From assembly GCF_001623875.1 (NCBI RefSeq), contig NZ_LWAE01000002.1, positions 744,001 through 808,000 on the forward strand: a DNA stretch of 64,000 nucleotides, written 5' to 3'. Origin of the DNA: Clostridium magnum DSM 2767 (lineage in GTDB: Bacteria > Bacillota > Clostridia > Clostridiales > Clostridiaceae). Below, in pieces: positions 34,492 through 44,272 of the stretch. The position numbers and the translations under genes were made by a program. Below the pieces are notes generated by a model. That model had not been told where the DNA came from. It saw only the letters and a program-made list of their open reading frames with translations, and did not search any database. How positions within the stretch are numbered: position 1 is the first letter of the stretch; every line of letters starts with the position of its first letter.

Positions 34492-36090
34492 GTGTTTAAT
34501 TATTTATATAAGAAGCTTAAATTTACACAACTTAAAAGTGAAAAAATCAATAATGTAGCTGCAGAGCAAAAAACTTCACATCCTGAACTTTCTACCAGCC
34601 TTAAGTGTAACTTAGATATCCTAAAGAATATTTTAGGTTCAAGTAATGATATTATTTATCGTGAGTTTTCCTTTGGTTCTAAAATGCAAATAAATGCTGC
34701 AATTATATTTTTAGAAGGTATGACAGAAAAAGTAACTATAAATGAGCTTATAATTAAACCTTTTATGTATGATAGCAGGTTATATAATCTTGAATGTGAA
34801 TTAGGCAATATAAGCATTATAAAAAATTGTATGCTTTCTATTGGAAATGTTAAGCAGGTTACATCCATAAATGAAATTATAGATGGATGCTTATCCGGGG
34901 ATACTATATTTCTTATGGAGGGTTCTAAAGAGTCTTTGGTCATCCATTCAAAGGGTTGGGAAACTCGCGGTGTAGAAGAGCCTAAAACTGAAGCTGTAGT
35001 AAGGGGACCTAGGGAAGGTTTTTCTGAAACCCTGGCTACCAATATGACATTATTACGACGTAAAATAAGAAATCCTAATTTAACCTTTGAAACAATGCAA
35101 ATTGGTACGCAAACAAGGACTAATGTATCTATTGTTTATTTAAAGGCAGTTGTTAGTCCTAAGCTCATAAAAGAAATAAAAGAGAGGCTAAATAAGATTA
35201 ATACAGATGCTATCTTAGAGTCAGGCTACATTGAACAATTTATAGAAGATGCACCTTATTCTATTTTTCCTACTGTGGGTAATTCGGAAAAACCGGACAC
35301 CGCAGCTGCTAAAATATTAGAGGGAAGGGCTGCTATTTTAGTTGATGGCACTCCTTTTGTACTTACTATGCCAATGCTTTTTATTGAAGGCTTTCAAAGT
35401 GCAGAAGACTATTATTCAAGGACATATTTTGCAAGCCTTTTAAGGATTTTAAGATTTGGATCTTTTTTTATAAGTATATTATCTCCAGCTACTTATGTAA
35501 TGCTATCCACATTTCATCAAGAATTAATACCTACTACCCTACTATTTACTATGGCAGCTGGTCGAGAAGGAGTTCCTTTTCCAGCAATTATGGAAGCTGG
35601 TCTTATGATAATAACCTTTGAGATTTTAAGAGAAGCAGGTGTGCGATTACCTCGTCCTGTAGGTCAGGCAGTTAGTATTGTAGGAGCTTTAGTAATAGGA
35701 GAAGCAGCGGTAACAGCAGGGTTGGTGTCAGGGCTTATGGTTATTGTAGTAGCACTAACTGCTGTTTCTAGTTTTGTAGTTCCAGTGTATACAGATGTGG
35801 CTGCTATTTTACGAATGATATTTCTTATTTTAGCTGGAGTTTTAGGCATATTCGGAGTTGGTATTGGTCTCCTGGTGCTGCTTGTACATATAGTATCTTT
35901 AAGATCTTTTGGCACTCCGTATTTAGCTCCTCTAGCCCCACTAAGTGCAGAAGATTTAAAGGACAGCTTAATAAGAACTCATTTATGGAGTATGTTTACC
36001 AGACCAAGAACTATAGGGTGGCACAATTTAAAAAGACAAGAACCAGGGGGAAAGCCTGAGACGCCCTTAGAAGAGGAAAATAAAGATTAG
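34492..36090 (+). CDS. GerA-family germinant receptor subunit A
   Basis: About 532 residues. A large N-terminal soluble domain with DIIYREFSFGSKMQINAAIIFLEGM carries the GerA hallmark around DGTPFVLTMPMLFIEGFQSAEDYY. The C-terminal membrane part includes AAGREGVPFPAIMEAGLMIITFEILREAGVRLPRPVGQAVSIVGALVIGEAAV in outline. This is the A subunit of a GerA-type receptor, which forms the ion-conducting pore in the spore inner membrane. ATG codons at 34471 and 34486 are possible, but GTG at 34492 has AGGGGT at the right distance. The C-terminal tail is Pro/Glu-rich. Confidence 0.95.
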   Translation: MFNYLYKKLKFTQLKSEKINNVAAEQKTSHPELSTSLKCNLDILKNILGSSNDIIYREFSFGSKMQINAAIIFLEGMTEKVTINELIIKPFMYDSRLYNLECELGNISIIKNCMLSIGNVKQVTSINEIIDGCLSGDTIFLMEGSKESLVIHSKGWETRGVEEPKTEAVVRGPREGFSETLATNMTLLRRKIRNPNLTFETMQIGTQTRTNVSIVYLKAVVSPKLIKEIKERLNKINTDAILESGYIEQFIEDAPYSIFPTVGNSEKPDTAAAKILEGRAAILVDGTPFVLTMPMLFIEGFQSAEDYYSRTYFASLLRILRFGSFFISILSPATYVMLSTFHQELIPTTLLFTMAAGREGVPFPAIMEAGLMIITFEILREAGVRLPRPVGQAVSIVGALVIGEAAVTAGLVSGLMVIVVALTAVSSFVVPVYTDVAAILRMIFLILAGVLGIFGVGIGLLVLLVHIVSLRSFGTPYLAPLAPLSAEDLKDSLIRTHLWSMFTRPRTIGWHNLKRQEPGGKPETPLEEENKD

Positions 36091-36122
36091 AAATACTGAG
36101 GGGATTGTATGAGGTGAATTTA

Positions 36123-37298
36123 ATGAAAAAATACATAAATATAGGGGCAAAAATAATTATATGTATTTTGCTAGTTTCAAATCTAGCTTCCTGCCGGAGT
36201 GCTCACGAGCTAAACAAACTAGGTATTGTAATGGGAGTTGGAATTGACAAAGGAATAAAAACAGAGCCGATAGAATTGACCCTGCAACTGGTTAATGTAT
36301 CAGGAGGTAAAACTCCTTCAAAAGGAAGTGATGGTGGGGCAAGTAACACTGGTTATTTAAATTTAAAGGAAAAGGGAAAAAGTATTTCTGAGGCAGCAAA
36401 AGCTTTTAGTCGTAAATTAAATCGCAGATTATTTTTTTCACATAATCAAGTTATTATATTAGGAAAAAATGCAGCAGAAGAGGGTGTTGAAAAGTACATG
36501 GATTTTTTCTTGCGTTATAGGGAGACCCGTCTTTTGACATGGGTTTTAGTATCTAAAGGACCTGCTGGTGAAATATTTAATATAAACCCAGCGCTTGAAA
36601 CTACTCCAGGAATGAATATTGGAGAATTAATCAAAAATGAACGAGACGTATCCCAAATACCAACTGTAGATTTAAAGGATTTTGCATCTAAGTTGATGAG
36701 CAAGACTACAGCACCAGTTGCGCCTATTATTGAGGTTTCAAAGGATGATGATAAAAAAATAGCATATCTTTCAGAAACAGCAGTGTTTAAAAAGGATAAA
36801 ATGGTTGGAGCTCTTGGAAAAAGAGAAACTCGTGGTCTCTTATGGGTCACTAATAGAGTTAAAGATGGGGTTGTTGTTTTAGGTACAGAAGATGATAATA
36901 AAGTAAATATTATAACAACACGATCAAAAAGTAAAGTAACCCCGGAGATAAAGGATAATGAACCGAGTATAAAAATAGAGATAGAACAAGAAGGAGATTT
37001 ACAGGAGCAAACCTCCTCTGAAGACTTAGTAAACCCAAAAGCCTTTGCAAAGCTTGAAAAAGTTGAAGGAGAGGTTATAAAAGAAGAAGTAACGGCAGCA
37101 TTACAAAAATCAAGAGAGCTAAATGCAGATATATTCGGATTTGGAGACATTATATATCAGCATTATCCTAGGCAATGGACTAAGCTGGAAAAGGATTGGG
37201 AGCAAATCTTTAAGAACATGCAGGTGGATGTAAGTGTAGATGCTAAATTAAGAAGAACAGGTAGAATTACTAAACCTATTATGTCTAAGGAAGAATAG
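36123..37298 (+). CDS. GerC-family germination lipoprotein
   Basis: About 391 residues. The signal peptide MKKYINIGAKIIICILLVSNLASC ends in lipobox LASC, so Cys is lipid-modified. ELNKLGIVMGVGIDKG, GKSISEAAKAFSRKLNRRLFFSHNQVIILG, FFLRYRETRLLTWVLVS and GDIIYQHYPRQWTKLEKDWEQIF are the family signatures. ATG at 36123 has GAGGTGAATTTA upstream; a TTG frame start at 36105 is not needed. It is the C subunit of the receptor, tethered to the spore inner membrane. 32 bases separate it from gerA. Confidence 0.94.
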   Translation: MKKYINIGAKIIICILLVSNLASCRSAHELNKLGIVMGVGIDKGIKTEPIELTLQLVNVSGGKTPSKGSDGGASNTGYLNLKEKGKSISEAAKAFSRKLNRRLFFSHNQVIILGKNAAEEGVEKYMDFFLRYRETRLLTWVLVSKGPAGEIFNINPALETTPGMNIGELIKNERDVSQIPTVDLKDFASKLMSKTTAPVAPIIEVSKDDDKKIAYLSETAVFKKDKMVGALGKRETRGLLWVTNRVKDGVVVLGTEDDNKVNIITTRSKSKVTPEIKDNEPSIKIEIEQEGDLQEQTSSEDLVNPKAFAKLEKVEGEVIKEEVTAALQKSRELNADIFGFGDIIYQHYPRQWTKLEKDWEQIFKNMQVDVSVDAKLRRTGRITKPIMSKEE

Positions 37299-37323
37299 TA
37301 TTAATTATAATGAGGTATAAAAA

Positions 37324-37542
37324 GTGATACTTTTATTGATAATCATTTTTATAGGTATAATATTGTTTGAGGTCCCAGATATGATTAGAAATGGATATTG
37401 GCATGAACTTAAAATATTTTCTGTATTTTTAATAGCAGCCTTTACCATGAGTCTATTTTATATTATAGGTATACCTATACCTAATCCTGCAAAAGGTATG
37501 GAATATGTGGTAAAGGATTTATTACATTTAAATTATAAATGA
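37324..37542 (+). CDS. Small two-helix membrane protein (possible GerD-subunit type)
   Basis: 72 residues with two membrane helices (MILLLIIIFIGIILFEV and FSVFLIAAFTMSLFYIIGI). GTG start with GAGGTA upstream, 25 bases after gerC. Bacillus germination operons often carry a fourth gene for a 2TM 'D subunit' of about 75 residues (as GerKD or GerUD), and size, topology and position agree with that. Direct similarity could not be tested. Confidence 0.65.
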   Translation: MILLLIIIFIGIILFEVPDMIRNGYWHELKIFSVFLIAAFTMSLFYIIGIPIPNPAKGMEYVVKDLLHLNYK

Positions 37543-37575
37543 AGCTAATTTTTATACATAGAGGTAACGGCAATT

Positions 37576-38658
37576 ATGAAAATTGAAATAGGTATAATAT
37601 CCAGCACACAATTAATGTTTTTAATCATTGGGTTACTTGAAGCTTCTACACTTACAGCAGCTTTTATAAGCGGGATCACAAAACAAAATACCTGGTTAGT
37701 TTTGTTAGCAGGCTATACTATAACACTATTTTTGTTATTGGTTTATACATCACTAAGCAAAAAATATCCTGGTAGAAATTTAATAGAAATAAACAATATA
37801 TTATATGGGCGTTATTTGGGAAAAGTGATGTCTATATTATACATTTGGTATTTTTGGTACATAATTGCTGCTAATTTTAGATTTACTGCAGACTTTTTTT
37901 CTACATATCTTTTTCCAGAAACAGATATTAGTGTATTTATAGTAATACTTGCAATTATTTGTGCATATGCAATAAAAAAAGGAATAGAAGTTATAGCTAG
38001 ATCTAGTTTTATTTTAAGTATTTTAACAATTATTATAGCTATACTAATCACAGTACTTACCATTAAGGATATGAATTTATCAAATTTTTTACCTCTTTTT
38101 CAAATAAATTTAAAACAATTTGTTCAGGGAACAAATCTTATGGTATCTATTCCTTTTGGTGAAATAGTTACATTTTTAATGATTTTTCCGTATGTTAACG
38201 ATATGAAACAAGTGAAAAAATCTGCATTTATGGGTTTAATTATAGGTGCTATGTTTTTTTTAACTGTTATTTTACGAAACATAGCAGTACTTGGAAATAT
38301 AGGGTCTATCCATTTTCTTCCGTCATATCAAGTAGCAAGACTTATTAATGTAGGGGACTTTATTACGAGAATGGAAATATTAATTGCATTAGTATTAATA
38401 TTTAATGAATTTGTAAAAATATGTATATTTTATTGTGCCACAGTATTATCCATATCACAGTTTTTCAAAATGCGATCCTATAAACCTTTAGTTATTCCTG
38501 TTGGAATTATAAGCATTGTATTGTCAATCATTATGTTTGATTCACCAGCGGAGCACGCGGATTTTGCAGCTACTATATATGTTATATATGTTATTCCTAC
38601 TATAATTATATTTCCTGTTATTTCTTTGATTATAGCCTCAATTAAAAAATCCACTTAG
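37576..38658 (+). CDS. GerB-family germination permease, second copy
   Basis: 360 residues, again the APC-type GerAB family with about ten helices: SSTQLMFLIIGLLEASTLTAAFISG, WYIIAANFRFTADFFSTYLFPETDI, KGIEVIARSSFILSILT, IPFGEIVTFLMIFPYVNDMKQVKKS. It differs widely from the first copy, so it is an old paralogue rather than a recent duplication. With one A and one C gene in the operon, two B subunits could give two receptor specificities. A terminator follows 50 bases later. Confidence 0.92.
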   Translation: MKIEIGIISSTQLMFLIIGLLEASTLTAAFISGITKQNTWLVLLAGYTITLFLLLVYTSLSKKYPGRNLIEINNILYGRYLGKVMSILYIWYFWYIIAANFRFTADFFSTYLFPETDISVFIVILAIICAYAIKKGIEVIARSSFILSILTIIIAILITVLTIKDMNLSNFLPLFQINLKQFVQGTNLMVSIPFGEIVTFLMIFPYVNDMKQVKKSAFMGLIIGAMFFLTVILRNIAVLGNIGSIHFLPSYQVARLINVGDFITRMEILIALVLIFNEFVKICIFYCATVLSISQFFKMRSYKPLVIPVGIISIVLSIIMFDSPAEHADFAATIYVIYVIPTIIIFPVISLIIASIKKST

Positions 38659-38710
38659 TTTAAAAATTTCTTTAAATATACCTCTTAATAAATATAGTTT
38701 AAAAGAAATA

Positions 38711-38744
38711 AAGTAGGCGTCTTAAAATATACGCCTACTTTTAT
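38711..38744 (+). terminator. Terminator of the germination operon
   Basis: AAGTAGGCGT and ACGCCTACTT form a 10-bp stem with a 10-base loop, then TTTAT. The group II intron relic begins three bases later. Confidence 0.88.
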
Positions 38745-38746
38745 AT

Positions 38747-39550
38747 GTGCGCCCAGTATGGGCGACAGCTTGGTGGTGAAAGTCCACTATGGGGGGTGAT
38801 AGCACCAACCATTAGCTTACGGCAAGGGTGTCCATCGTGAGGTGGAATCTGAAGGAAGCCTGCGGCAAAACTCTGGTCTGACGAACAGAAATCACATATA
38901 AGGCTTACTTAAATCGGGTGAGCATGCATAACAAAGTTCATCGAAAGCAAACTCAAACTTAAAGTAAACAAGGATAAAAGTGCAGTTGATAGACCTTGGA
39001 GAAGGAAATTTCTAGGGTTCACATTCTACCAATGGTATGGCAAGATAGGAATAAGAGTACATGAAAAATCCATAAACAAGTTCAAGGCTAAAGTTAGAAA
39101 AATAACACTAAGAAGCAATGCTTGGGATATGGACTATAGAATGTTAAAACTTCGTCAGTGCATAATAGGATGGCTCAATTACTTTGGAATAGCTGATATA
39201 ACAAGGCTAACAAAAGAGTTAGATGAATGGACTAGACGAAGACTTAGGATGTGCTTTTGGAAACAGTGGAAAAAGATTAAGACCAAGCACGATAATCTAA
39301 AGAAGCTTGGAGTTAAAGAAAGTAAAGCATGGGAATTTGCTAATACACGAAAAAGCTATTGGCGAATAGCCAACAGCCCCATACTTGCAACAACACTGAC
39401 TAATTCTTATTTTGAAAAGATAGGATATACAAGTATTCATAAAAGGTATAAGAAAGTACATTAATTCTTATTGAACCGCCAAGTACCGAACGGTATGCTT
39501 GGTGGTGTGAGAGGTCGCTGAATAAAATAATTATTCAGCTCCTACTCGAT
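38747..39550 (+). pseudogene. Group II intron relic with internally deleted maturase
   Basis: The 5' end GTGCGCCCAGTATGGGCG is the classic bacterial group II intron boundary, and the 3' part (39470-39550) has domain V (ACCGCCAAGTACC..GGTATGCTTGGTGGT), GTGTGAGAGG and a domain VI hairpin (GCTGAATAA..TTATTCAGC) ending CTCCTACTCGAT. Between them the ribozyme keeps only about 190 bases before the maturase remnant. The remnant (from about 38928, ITKFIESKLKLKVNKDKSAVDRPW in outline, to the stop at 39464) is the tail of the reverse transcriptase thumb, domain X and the endonuclease-side C-terminus (IIGWLNYFGIAD, WRRRLRMCFWKQWKK). The reverse transcriptase and most of domains I-III are deleted: total about 800 bases against roughly 2 kb for intact elements. 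It cannot splice or move by itself. Confidence 0.87.
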
Positions 39551-39556
39551 TACAAA

Positions 39557-40620
39557 TTAATGGGGATTTTTGAAAACTTCTGGAACTTCTTTATAACCAT
39601 TTGATTTAAAATATCCAATGGCTAATCCTATGATTAGCCATGTAATACCAATAATGACAGCTCCTACATAGGGGGGCTTAAATTTGGGATGTATCTTTGA
39701 GAAGATCTTAGGAAGAATGCCATCTCTTGACATACTAAAAAGCATACGAGCAGTTGCAGTCTGTGCGGCCATTGTATTTGCGATGCCCACTGCTAAAATA
39801 TTTACCACAAGAAGTACAACCTTGAAGCGTTCACCTGCAGCAAGTGCAGCAGCATCAAAGAATTCTGTACTTTTATTGGTGTTCTGCCAATCTGGCAAAA
39901 TAAAGTAGCAACGTAAGTTTGTAAGATAAATATTATACCGATAGCAACTAATGATATTAGAATTCCTCTTCCAACTGTTTTTTCAGGGTTTACTGTTTCT
40001 TCTGCTAATGTACTGATTCCGTCAAAAACTAGGAAAGACAGACAGGCGATAGAAGTAGCAGATGCAATAAATCCTAGATTAATCTTACCAGGCTGATAGA
40101 ACGGATTGATAGAAAGTTCCCCTGCTCCGCCGCCGCTGAAAACAAACTTTAGTCCCATTATGATGAAAAATAATAAGATACCGATTTCTATAATAAACAT
40201 TACCCAGTCTGCTTTCGCTGTAGATTCAATTCCTCTAACATTGATGGTAGTATTAATTACTACAAAGAGAATAATCCATGCAACAAAAGGTACTGCAGGC
40301 ACTAATTCAACACACCAAGCTGCTACCAGTGAATAAAGCAGTGATGGTACAAATACATAGTCTAACAGAATCAACCAGCCTGCAACAAATCCTACATGTG
40401 GATTAATACCTCTTTGCACATAGGCATACAATGATCATGCAACCGGAAAACGTGCACTTATCTGCATATATCAGAATGCCGTAAAAGCAATAGCAATAAT
40501 ACCTATTAATTATACCAAAGGTGTCATACCACCACTGGCAAGTTGAATCTCTCCGAAAATGGACATCGGGGCTATAATAACCATAAGCAACATACCATAA
40601 ATGACAAGATCTTTTAGACA
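39557..40620 (-). pseudogene. Amino-acid/polyamine (APC) permease pseudogene
   Basis: The minus strand encodes an APC permease broken in at least four places. The N-terminal part (from about 40620: DLVIYGMLLMVIIAPMSIFGE..) has in-frame TAA after GGMTPLV, TGA after AFTAF and TGA after ARFPVA. The middle part (from 40431, YAYVQRGINPHVGFVAGWLILLDYVF) is open to about 39900, where one base is lost in a T-run. The C-terminal part (LPDWQNTNKSTEFF..GIANTMAAQTATARMLFSMSRDGILP) continues in another frame to 39557. The true start and the last membrane helices are absent; the 3' truncation coincides with the intron relic. Non-functional. Confidence 0.87.
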
Positions 40621-40716
40621 AAAACTAAACGAAATGTATTGAAACTATTTGAAATATATGTTACTATTAAAATGCTTTCAAAAGGTTTTGAGCAGTTTTT
40701 TAAAATGGAGGATATT

Positions 40717-41478
40717 ATGTTTACTTTAGAAAGAAGAGAAAAAATTTATGATTATATTTTAGCCAATGGGAATGTGACTGTACTGGAATTATCAAAAAAA
40801 CTAGATGTTTCTGAAGTAACAATTAGAAAAGATTTATCTTTCCTAGAAAAGCAGGGACTTATAGATAGAACCTTTGGTGGAGCAATAGTTAAAAGTCCAA
40901 TAATCCAAGAGCAAAGTTATATAGAAAAAGAAAAGTATATGACTAATGAAAAGCATCTAGTAGGAAAAAAAGCTGCTGAATTTGTAAAACCAAATTCAAC
41001 AATTGTTTTAGATGCTGGAACAACAGCAATGGAAATGGCTAAAAGTATAGTAAATGTTGAAGGGTTAAATGTTATTACTAGTGACTTAAAAATTGGTCTA
41101 TTTCTTAGTAATTTTTCTAATATTGATGTTACACTAATTGGTGGAAAGGTTTCTATGAAATCAAAAGAGTGCATAGGAGTTGAAACCTGTAAAATTGTTG
41201 AAAAATATAATGCTGATGCTTGTTTCTTAGGATGCGATGCTTTTGACACAAATGGTAATTTTATGACCACTAGTATTGAAAAAATGTATTTGAAAAATAC
41301 CTATATGAGTATAAGTGAGAAATCCTTCATGTTAGCTACTAGTGATAAATATGGTAAAAAAAGCAGGATGAAAGTGTCTAATTTCAAGAACTTAACAGGA
41401 ATTATTATTGACAGCCAATCAGCAAAATTGATTAAGGATTTTGATAAGCTTAATATTGACAATTGTGTATTCGTTTAA
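40717..41478 (+). CDS. DeoR-family transcriptional regulator
   Basis: About 253 residues. N-terminal winged helix: TLERREKIYDYILANGNVTVLELSKKLDVSEVTIRKDLSFLEKQGLIDRTFGGA, the DeoR signature. The C-terminal sugar-phosphate-sensing domain has VLDAGTTAMEMAKSI, NVITSDLKIGLFL, TLIGGKV and DACFLGCDAFD. GGAGG lies 5 bases before ATG at 40717; longer starts have no site. It precedes and is collinear with the PdxA2, kinase and permease genes, so it most likely represses them until a phosphorylated intermediate appears. Confidence 0.9.
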   Translation: MFTLERREKIYDYILANGNVTVLELSKKLDVSEVTIRKDLSFLEKQGLIDRTFGGAIVKSPIIQEQSYIEKEKYMTNEKHLVGKKAAEFVKPNSTIVLDAGTTAMEMAKSIVNVEGLNVITSDLKIGLFLSNFSNIDVTLIGGKVSMKSKECIGVETCKIVEKYNADACFLGCDAFDTNGNFMTTSIEKMYLKNTYMSISEKSFMLATSDKYGKKSRMKVSNFKNLTGIIIDSQSAKLIKDFDKLNIDNCVFV

Positions 41479-41557
41479 CTTTTAAAAGTTATGCTAATTT
41501 AGTTAAGTAGGATATACAGTTGATTAATATAAATATAAATTGAAAAGAGGAGATAAA

Positions 41558-42565
41558 ATGACTAAACCAATCATTGCAATTACTTTAGGAGATCCTGCAG
41601 GTGTAGGTCCTGAAATTGTAGTAAAGGCATTAAAAAGCAAGGAAGTTTATGATGTATGTAGTCCACTTGTAATAGGGGATAAGGGTGTTTTAGAAAAGGC
41701 ATTAGAGATAACAAATACAGTATTAGAACTAAATGCTATTTCTAAGGCTAATGAAGGTAACTATACTCTTGGAACATTAGATTTTATTGATTTAGGCAAT
41801 ATTGATATTGCATCCTTAGAATATGGAAAGGTTCAAGCACAATGTGGACAAGCAGCTTTTGATTATCTAGCTTATGCAATAAAGTTAGCATTGGACAAAG
41901 AAGTATCTGCAGTAGCAACAGCTCCTTTAAATAAGGAATCTTTTAAAGCGGCAGGTGTTCCATACATAGGACATACAGAAGTTTTAGAAGGTCTCACTAA
42001 TGTTAAAGATCCTCTAACAATGTTTGAAGTAAGGGGATTAAGAACATTCTTTTACAGCAGACACCTTTCTTTGAGAAATGCTTGTGATGTAATTACAAAG
42101 GAAGGAATTGAAAATTTTATTGTTCGATGTGAAGAAGCATTAAAAGTATTGGGAATTGAAAAACCTCATATGGCTATTGCTGGTCTTAATCCACATTGCG
42201 GAGAACATGGTCTTTTCGGTGATGAAGAAGTTAAATATATTTCTCCAGCTGTTGAAAGTTCACGTGAAAAGGGTATTGATATTAGCGGACCAATTGGCGC
42301 TGACTCAGTTTTTTATCAAGCCTTACATGGAAAATATGATGTAGTTCTTTCTCTCTATCATGACCAAGGACATATTGCTACAAAAACTGTAGATTTTGAA
42401 AGAACAATTTCATTGACAAATAATATGCCATTTTTACGCACTTCTGTAGACCATGGAACGGCCTTTGATATAGCTGGAACAGGCAAAGTAAGTGCTGTCA
42501 GCATGATAGAAGCTATTCTATTAGCAGCCAAGTATGGACCAAAGTTTTTAAGTGAAAGCAATTAA
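41558..42565 (+). CDS. pdxA2: 4-phospho-threonate 3-dehydrogenase-like, PdxA2 family
   Basis: About 335 residues of the PdxA family: [81 protein letters not shown] (metal His and Asp) and [15 protein letters not shown]. The neighbouring DUF1537 kinase and GntP permease point to the PdxA2 branch, which oxidises and decarboxylates 4-phospho-D-threonate (or erythronate) to dihydroxyacetone phosphate, rather than vitamin B6 synthesis. ATG at 41558 follows GAGGAGATAAA. No PdxJ gene nearby. Confidence 0.9.
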   Translation: MTKPIIAITLGDPAGVGPEIVVKALKSKEVYDVCSPLVIGDKGVLEKALEITNTVLELNAISKANEGNYTLGTLDFIDLGNIDIASLEYGKVQAQCGQAAFDYLAYAIKLALDKEVSAVATAPLNKESFKAAGVPYIGHTEVLEGLTNVKDPLTMFEVRGLRTFFYSRHLSLRNACDVITKEGIENFIVRCEEALKVLGIEKPHMAIAGLNPHCGEHGLFGDEEVKYISPAVESSREKGIDISGPIGADSVFYQALHGKYDVVLSLYHDQGHIATKTVDFERTISLTNNMPFLRTSVDHGTAFDIAGTGKVSAVSMIEAILLAAKYGPKFLSESN

Positions 42566-42945
42566 TATTGTTTTTATTGGGGATGGATAAATGAATAGTT
42601 TATTTTTTCGTTTAGAGAAGTTTTATAGGCAATCAAAAAGCCTCAGTTTGTTATTATATAGACAAGACTCCTCAATCAAATCTATTAAACAAAAAGAGGC
42701 GTGTTCTAATGAACAGTTAATAATTTATCATAAATAGTTTATCACAGATAAAGTAATATTGTAAACAGGTTGTGTTACTTTCTCTAAGTTAAAAAATTAA
42801 TATATGTCTTGAAGCTAGTTATGGTAGTGAGTTCTGTAAGAATTGCAAAAGTTATTAACTAAGCTGAAAGACATTTATTTAAAGCTTTATGTAAGCGTTT
42901 AATTTAAATAGTTTGTTAAAATATTGTTTAGAAGGGGGAATTTAT
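42566..42945. other. 380-base gap inside the sugar-acid cluster
   Basis: Between the dehydrogenase and kinase genes. It holds a 48-codon frame at 42591-42737 (begins MNSLFFRLEKFYRQSK) after GGGGATGG, but nothing supports it beyond that. GCCTC and GAGGC segments at about 42640 and 42695 could pair. The sequence looks like worn insertion DNA; the kinase gene may need its own promoter. Confidence 0.35.
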
Positions 42946-44241
42946 ATGTTAAAAACAGTAATTATTGCGGATGACTTAACTGGAGCTAATGATACAGGTG
43001 CAATACTCGCACAAGATGGAATGAAAGTAGGAACAATATTAAAAACTTCAGATAAGGATCACTTCAAAGATTTTGATGTATTATGCATTAGTACTAATAG
43101 CAGAGGAATGTTACCTGCTGAAGCTTATGAAAAAGTTAAAAATGCTGCAAATCTATTTGAAAATAAAGAAGCCTTATTTTTTAGCAAACGAATTGATTCA
43201 ACTTTAAGAGGAAATGTTGGTGCAGAGATAGATAGCATTATTGAAACTTTAGGTAATGATACTATAGCTATTGTTGTCGCTTCCTTCCCAAATTCCGGTC
43301 GTGTGAGTATAGGAGACCTTTTACTAGTAAATGGAGTTCCTCTTCAAAATACGGAGGTTGCTAAAGATCCTACTTCACCCATTAAGAGTTCTAGAGTAAC
43401 AGAAATCGTTAAAAAACAAAGTAAATATAGTGTTGGATATATTTCTTTAGATCAAGTACTAAAAGGTGAAAAGGTTATAAAAAACGAAGTTTTAGAAAAA
43501 GCAAAAGATAATAAAATCATTGTAATTGATGCTCAAACATTAAATGATATTGATGAAATTGCAAAAGGTTGTGTTGAAAGTAAGTTAAAATTTGTGGCTA
43601 TTGATCCAGGAACATTCACTGCAGCTGTAGCAAGGGTACTTTTTAAAAGAGAAGAAGTAGTAAAAGCCGCAGGAAAAATATTGTGTGGTATTGGTAGTGC
43701 AAGTAATTTAACAAGAGAACAGGTAAACTTTTTAAAATCACAAAGAAATCCACTGATTGTAAAAGCAAATACAATTGAATTTTTAAACAAAGACCTTAAA
43801 GAAAAAGAAATTAACCGTGTTGTAAATGAAGTGGTTGAAAAAGAAAGTAACTATAATATTTTAGTTGTTACAACTACTATTGATGAAAAGGACGTATTAG
43901 ATTTTTCGGAAATTAAAAATACATATAAATTTGATAAAAAAGAATGTGCGAATTTAATAACAGATGCTATAGCTACAATAGTTCATAGAATAATTGATAA
44001 ATTGGGAAATAAAATTGGAGGCGTTTATACTTCCGGTGGTGATGTTTCAGAGGATTTTTGCACTAAAATAGAAGCAGCAGGATTTGATGTAAAGGATGAA
44101 GTTATTCCACTAGCTATTTATAATAAGGTAATAGGTGGAGTTTTTGATGGTATGCCAATGGTTACAAAAGGAGGATTGGTAGGAAATAAAGAAACACTAG
44201 TTACATGTGTTGATTATTTGGAAACAAAAATATCTAGTTAA
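42946..44241 (+). CDS. Four-carbon acid sugar kinase (DUF1537)
   Basis: About 431 residues. N-terminal IIADDLTGANDTGAIL and KRIDSTLRGNVGAEI, the substrate segment VASFPNSGRV, and the C-terminal nucleotide part with IGSAS and VYTSGGDVSEDFC. DUF1537 kinases phosphorylate D-threonate, D-erythronate or 3-keto forms at C4; paired with PdxA2 this is most like DtnK. GAAGGGGGAA is 7 bases before the ATG at 42946. Confidence 0.9.
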   Translation: MLKTVIIADDLTGANDTGAILAQDGMKVGTILKTSDKDHFKDFDVLCISTNSRGMLPAEAYEKVKNAANLFENKEALFFSKRIDSTLRGNVGAEIDSIIETLGNDTIAIVVASFPNSGRVSIGDLLLVNGVPLQNTEVAKDPTSPIKSSRVTEIVKKQSKYSVGYISLDQVLKGEKVIKNEVLEKAKDNKIIVIDAQTLNDIDEIAKGCVESKLKFVAIDPGTFTAAVARVLFKREEVVKAAGKILCGIGSASNLTREQVNFLKSQRNPLIVKANTIEFLNKDLKEKEINRVVNEVVEKESNYNILVVTTTIDEKDVLDFSEIKNTYKFDKKECANLITDAIATIVHRIIDKLGNKIGGVYTSGGDVSEDFCTKIEAAGFDVKDEVIPLAIYNKVIGGVFDGMPMVTKGGLVGNKETLVTCVDYLETKISS

Positions 44242-44272
44242 AAATAGTAATGAAAATTAGGAGGGTTAAATC

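Noticed and set aside
34656..35915. Minus-strand frames opposite gerA.
   Set aside because: Shadows of a strongly conserved gene; low-complexity composition.
36515..37150. 211-residue minus-strand frame opposite gerC.
   Set aside because: Ser/Phe-rich antisense translation of the GerC coding strand; GerC signatures decide the strand.
38747..39550. Functional group II intron.
   Set aside because: Most of ribozyme domains I-III and the reverse transcriptase domains are missing.
42591..42737. 48-codon frame after GGGGATGG.
   Set aside because: No conserved features and it sits in apparently worn DNA; mentioned only in the gap entry.
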